Shown here: piece after piece, positions 6,097-6,579 of the stretch
How positions within the stretch are numbered: the stretch's first letter is position 1
Layout: every line of letters starts with the position of its first letter
Source of the DNA: Verrucomicrobiales bacterium
GTDB taxonomy: Bacteria > Verrucomicrobiota > Verrucomicrobiia > Verrucomicrobiales > DEV007
Assembly (NCBI GenBank): GCA_003232855.1
Contig: QIKC01000209.1
Coordinates: forward strand, 1 to 6,579
DNA length: 6,579 nt
Direction: 5' to 3'
The notes under the pieces: generated by a model
The model's database searches: none
What the model was told of the DNA's origin: nothing
What the model saw: only the letters and a program-made list of their open reading frames with translations
Program-made: the position numbers and the translations under genes

Positions 6097-6579
6097 ATGC
6101 TAGACTCCACGACCGCAAAGCCGACAAAGAATTTTTTCGTTAATCTGTTTACTCAAGATATCGACTTGGAAGGTGCGATTTTTGACCTTGTAGATAATTC
6201 CATAGATGGCGCGAGTCGAACATTGTCTCTATCTTCTAATGGAGACAAGTATACTGGAAAATGGGTTCGTTTGACGATTAATGAGAATGAGTTTTCATTA
6301 GTCGACAATTGCGGAGGAATTCCTGAAGACCTGATTGAATATGCTTTTAGGTTCGGCCGAGATGTAAATCGTCCTCCAGAAAAAACTGATACTGTAGGAA
6401 TATACGGGATTGGCATGAAGCGTTCGATGTATCGGATGGGTAAGTCTGGACGTATTATATCCCAAAATTCTGAACGAGAATTTGAAGTTATTCTTAGTAA
6501 AAAATGGACTGAGAATGATGATTTATGGGACTTGCCTGTGATTACAAATTCTAGAAAGAAACTTGGTGAGTTGGGCACT
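6097..6579 (+). CDS. GHKL (Bergerat-fold) ATPase, MORC/MutL-like, 3' partial
   Basis: The frame runs from ATG 6097 to the window edge without a stop, giving 161 residues. GHKL ATP-binding motifs are clear: the N box AIFDLVDNSIDGA (27-39) with the Mg-chelating Asn34, the G1 box LVDNCGGIP (68-76) with Asp70, and the G2 lid VGIYGIGMKRSMYRMG (100-115). This family includes Hsp90, MutL, type II topoisomerases, histidine kinases and MORC proteins. There is no kinase-type H box, and the N-terminus goes directly into the ATPase domain (KNFFVNLFTQDIDLEGAIFD), so a histidine kinase is unlikely. The general-base position four residues before Asn34 is Asp30, where MutL and Hsp90 have Glu. Placement 8 bases after a cytosine methyltransferase, without its own ribosome binding site, suggests translational coupling and a shared role. 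ATPases of this type occur in restriction-modification-like operons, where they are thought to act as ATP-dependent DNA clamps or loaders for a nuclease. The S5 domain and any C-terminal domains lie outside the window. GC content is lowest here, about 35-45 %. Confidence 0.85.
   Translation, partial: MLDSTTAKPTKNFFVNLFTQDIDLEGAIFDLVDNSIDGASRTLSLSSNGDKYTGKWVRLTINENEFSLVDNCGGIPEDLIEYAFRFGRDVNRPPEKTDTVGIYGIGMKRSMYRMGKSGRIISQNSEREFEVILSKKWTENDDLWDLPVITNSRKKLGELGT

Noticed and set aside
6153..6578. 141-codon minus-strand frame at the right edge
   Set aside because: It is antisense to the GHKL ATPase frame, whose N, G1 and G2 boxes are unmistakable.
6097..6579. Sensor histidine kinase
   Set aside because: There is no sensor, membrane segment or H box before the ATPase domain, and the neighbour is a DNA methyltransferase and not a response regulator.

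Overview
The window suggests a bacterial chromosome, probably of the Verrucomicrobiota/Opitutae type. That placement is an inference from the style of the oxidoreductase and ROK kinase sequences as I remember relatives; no marker gene or RNA gene is present to confirm it. The left two thirds are GC-rich (44 of 60 bases are G/C at 541-600). The right third is clearly poorer in G/C (27 of 60 at 5281-5340, 21 of 60 at 6241-6300). The window therefore looks like a housekeeping segment joined to an accessory segment, with a decayed mobile element at the seam.

Layout. Bases 1-740 (+) hold the C-terminal 245 codons of a beta-hydroxyacid dehydrogenase (3-hydroxyisobutyrate dehydrogenase family). It converges, with a 20-base gap, on a minus-strand gene pair: ppk1 (3911-1770, polyphosphate kinase) followed 40 bases later by an unusual ROK-family sugar kinase (1729-761). 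The pair is probably cotranscribed from the 3912-4083 intergenic region. Bases 4084-4920 are a defective REP-associated tyrosine transposase (RAYT) unit. It is bounded by 26-bp inverted repeats with one mismatch and contains a 245-codon C-terminal transposase remnant that lacks the HUH half of the catalytic domain.

Directly to the right of the element, in sequence of lower GC content, is a two-gene plus-strand cluster that runs off the window. It comprises a complete DNA (cytosine-5) methyltransferase (4940-6088) and, 8 bases later, the start of a GHKL (Bergerat-fold) ATPase (6097 to the edge). This pairing resembles the restriction-modification-like operons described for prokaryotic MORC/MutL-type ATPases. 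I read it as the left edge of a horizontally acquired defence island whose helicase and nuclease genes, if any, lie beyond base 6579.

How the genes relate. ppk1 and the ROK kinase could link polyphosphate and sugar-phosphate metabolism. The methyltransferase and ATPase probably form one DNA-modification/defence system. The RAYT remnant probably marks the insertion boundary and may contribute part of a promoter for the methyltransferase. I saw no tRNA, rRNA, CRISPR array, riboswitch or convincing intrinsic terminator.
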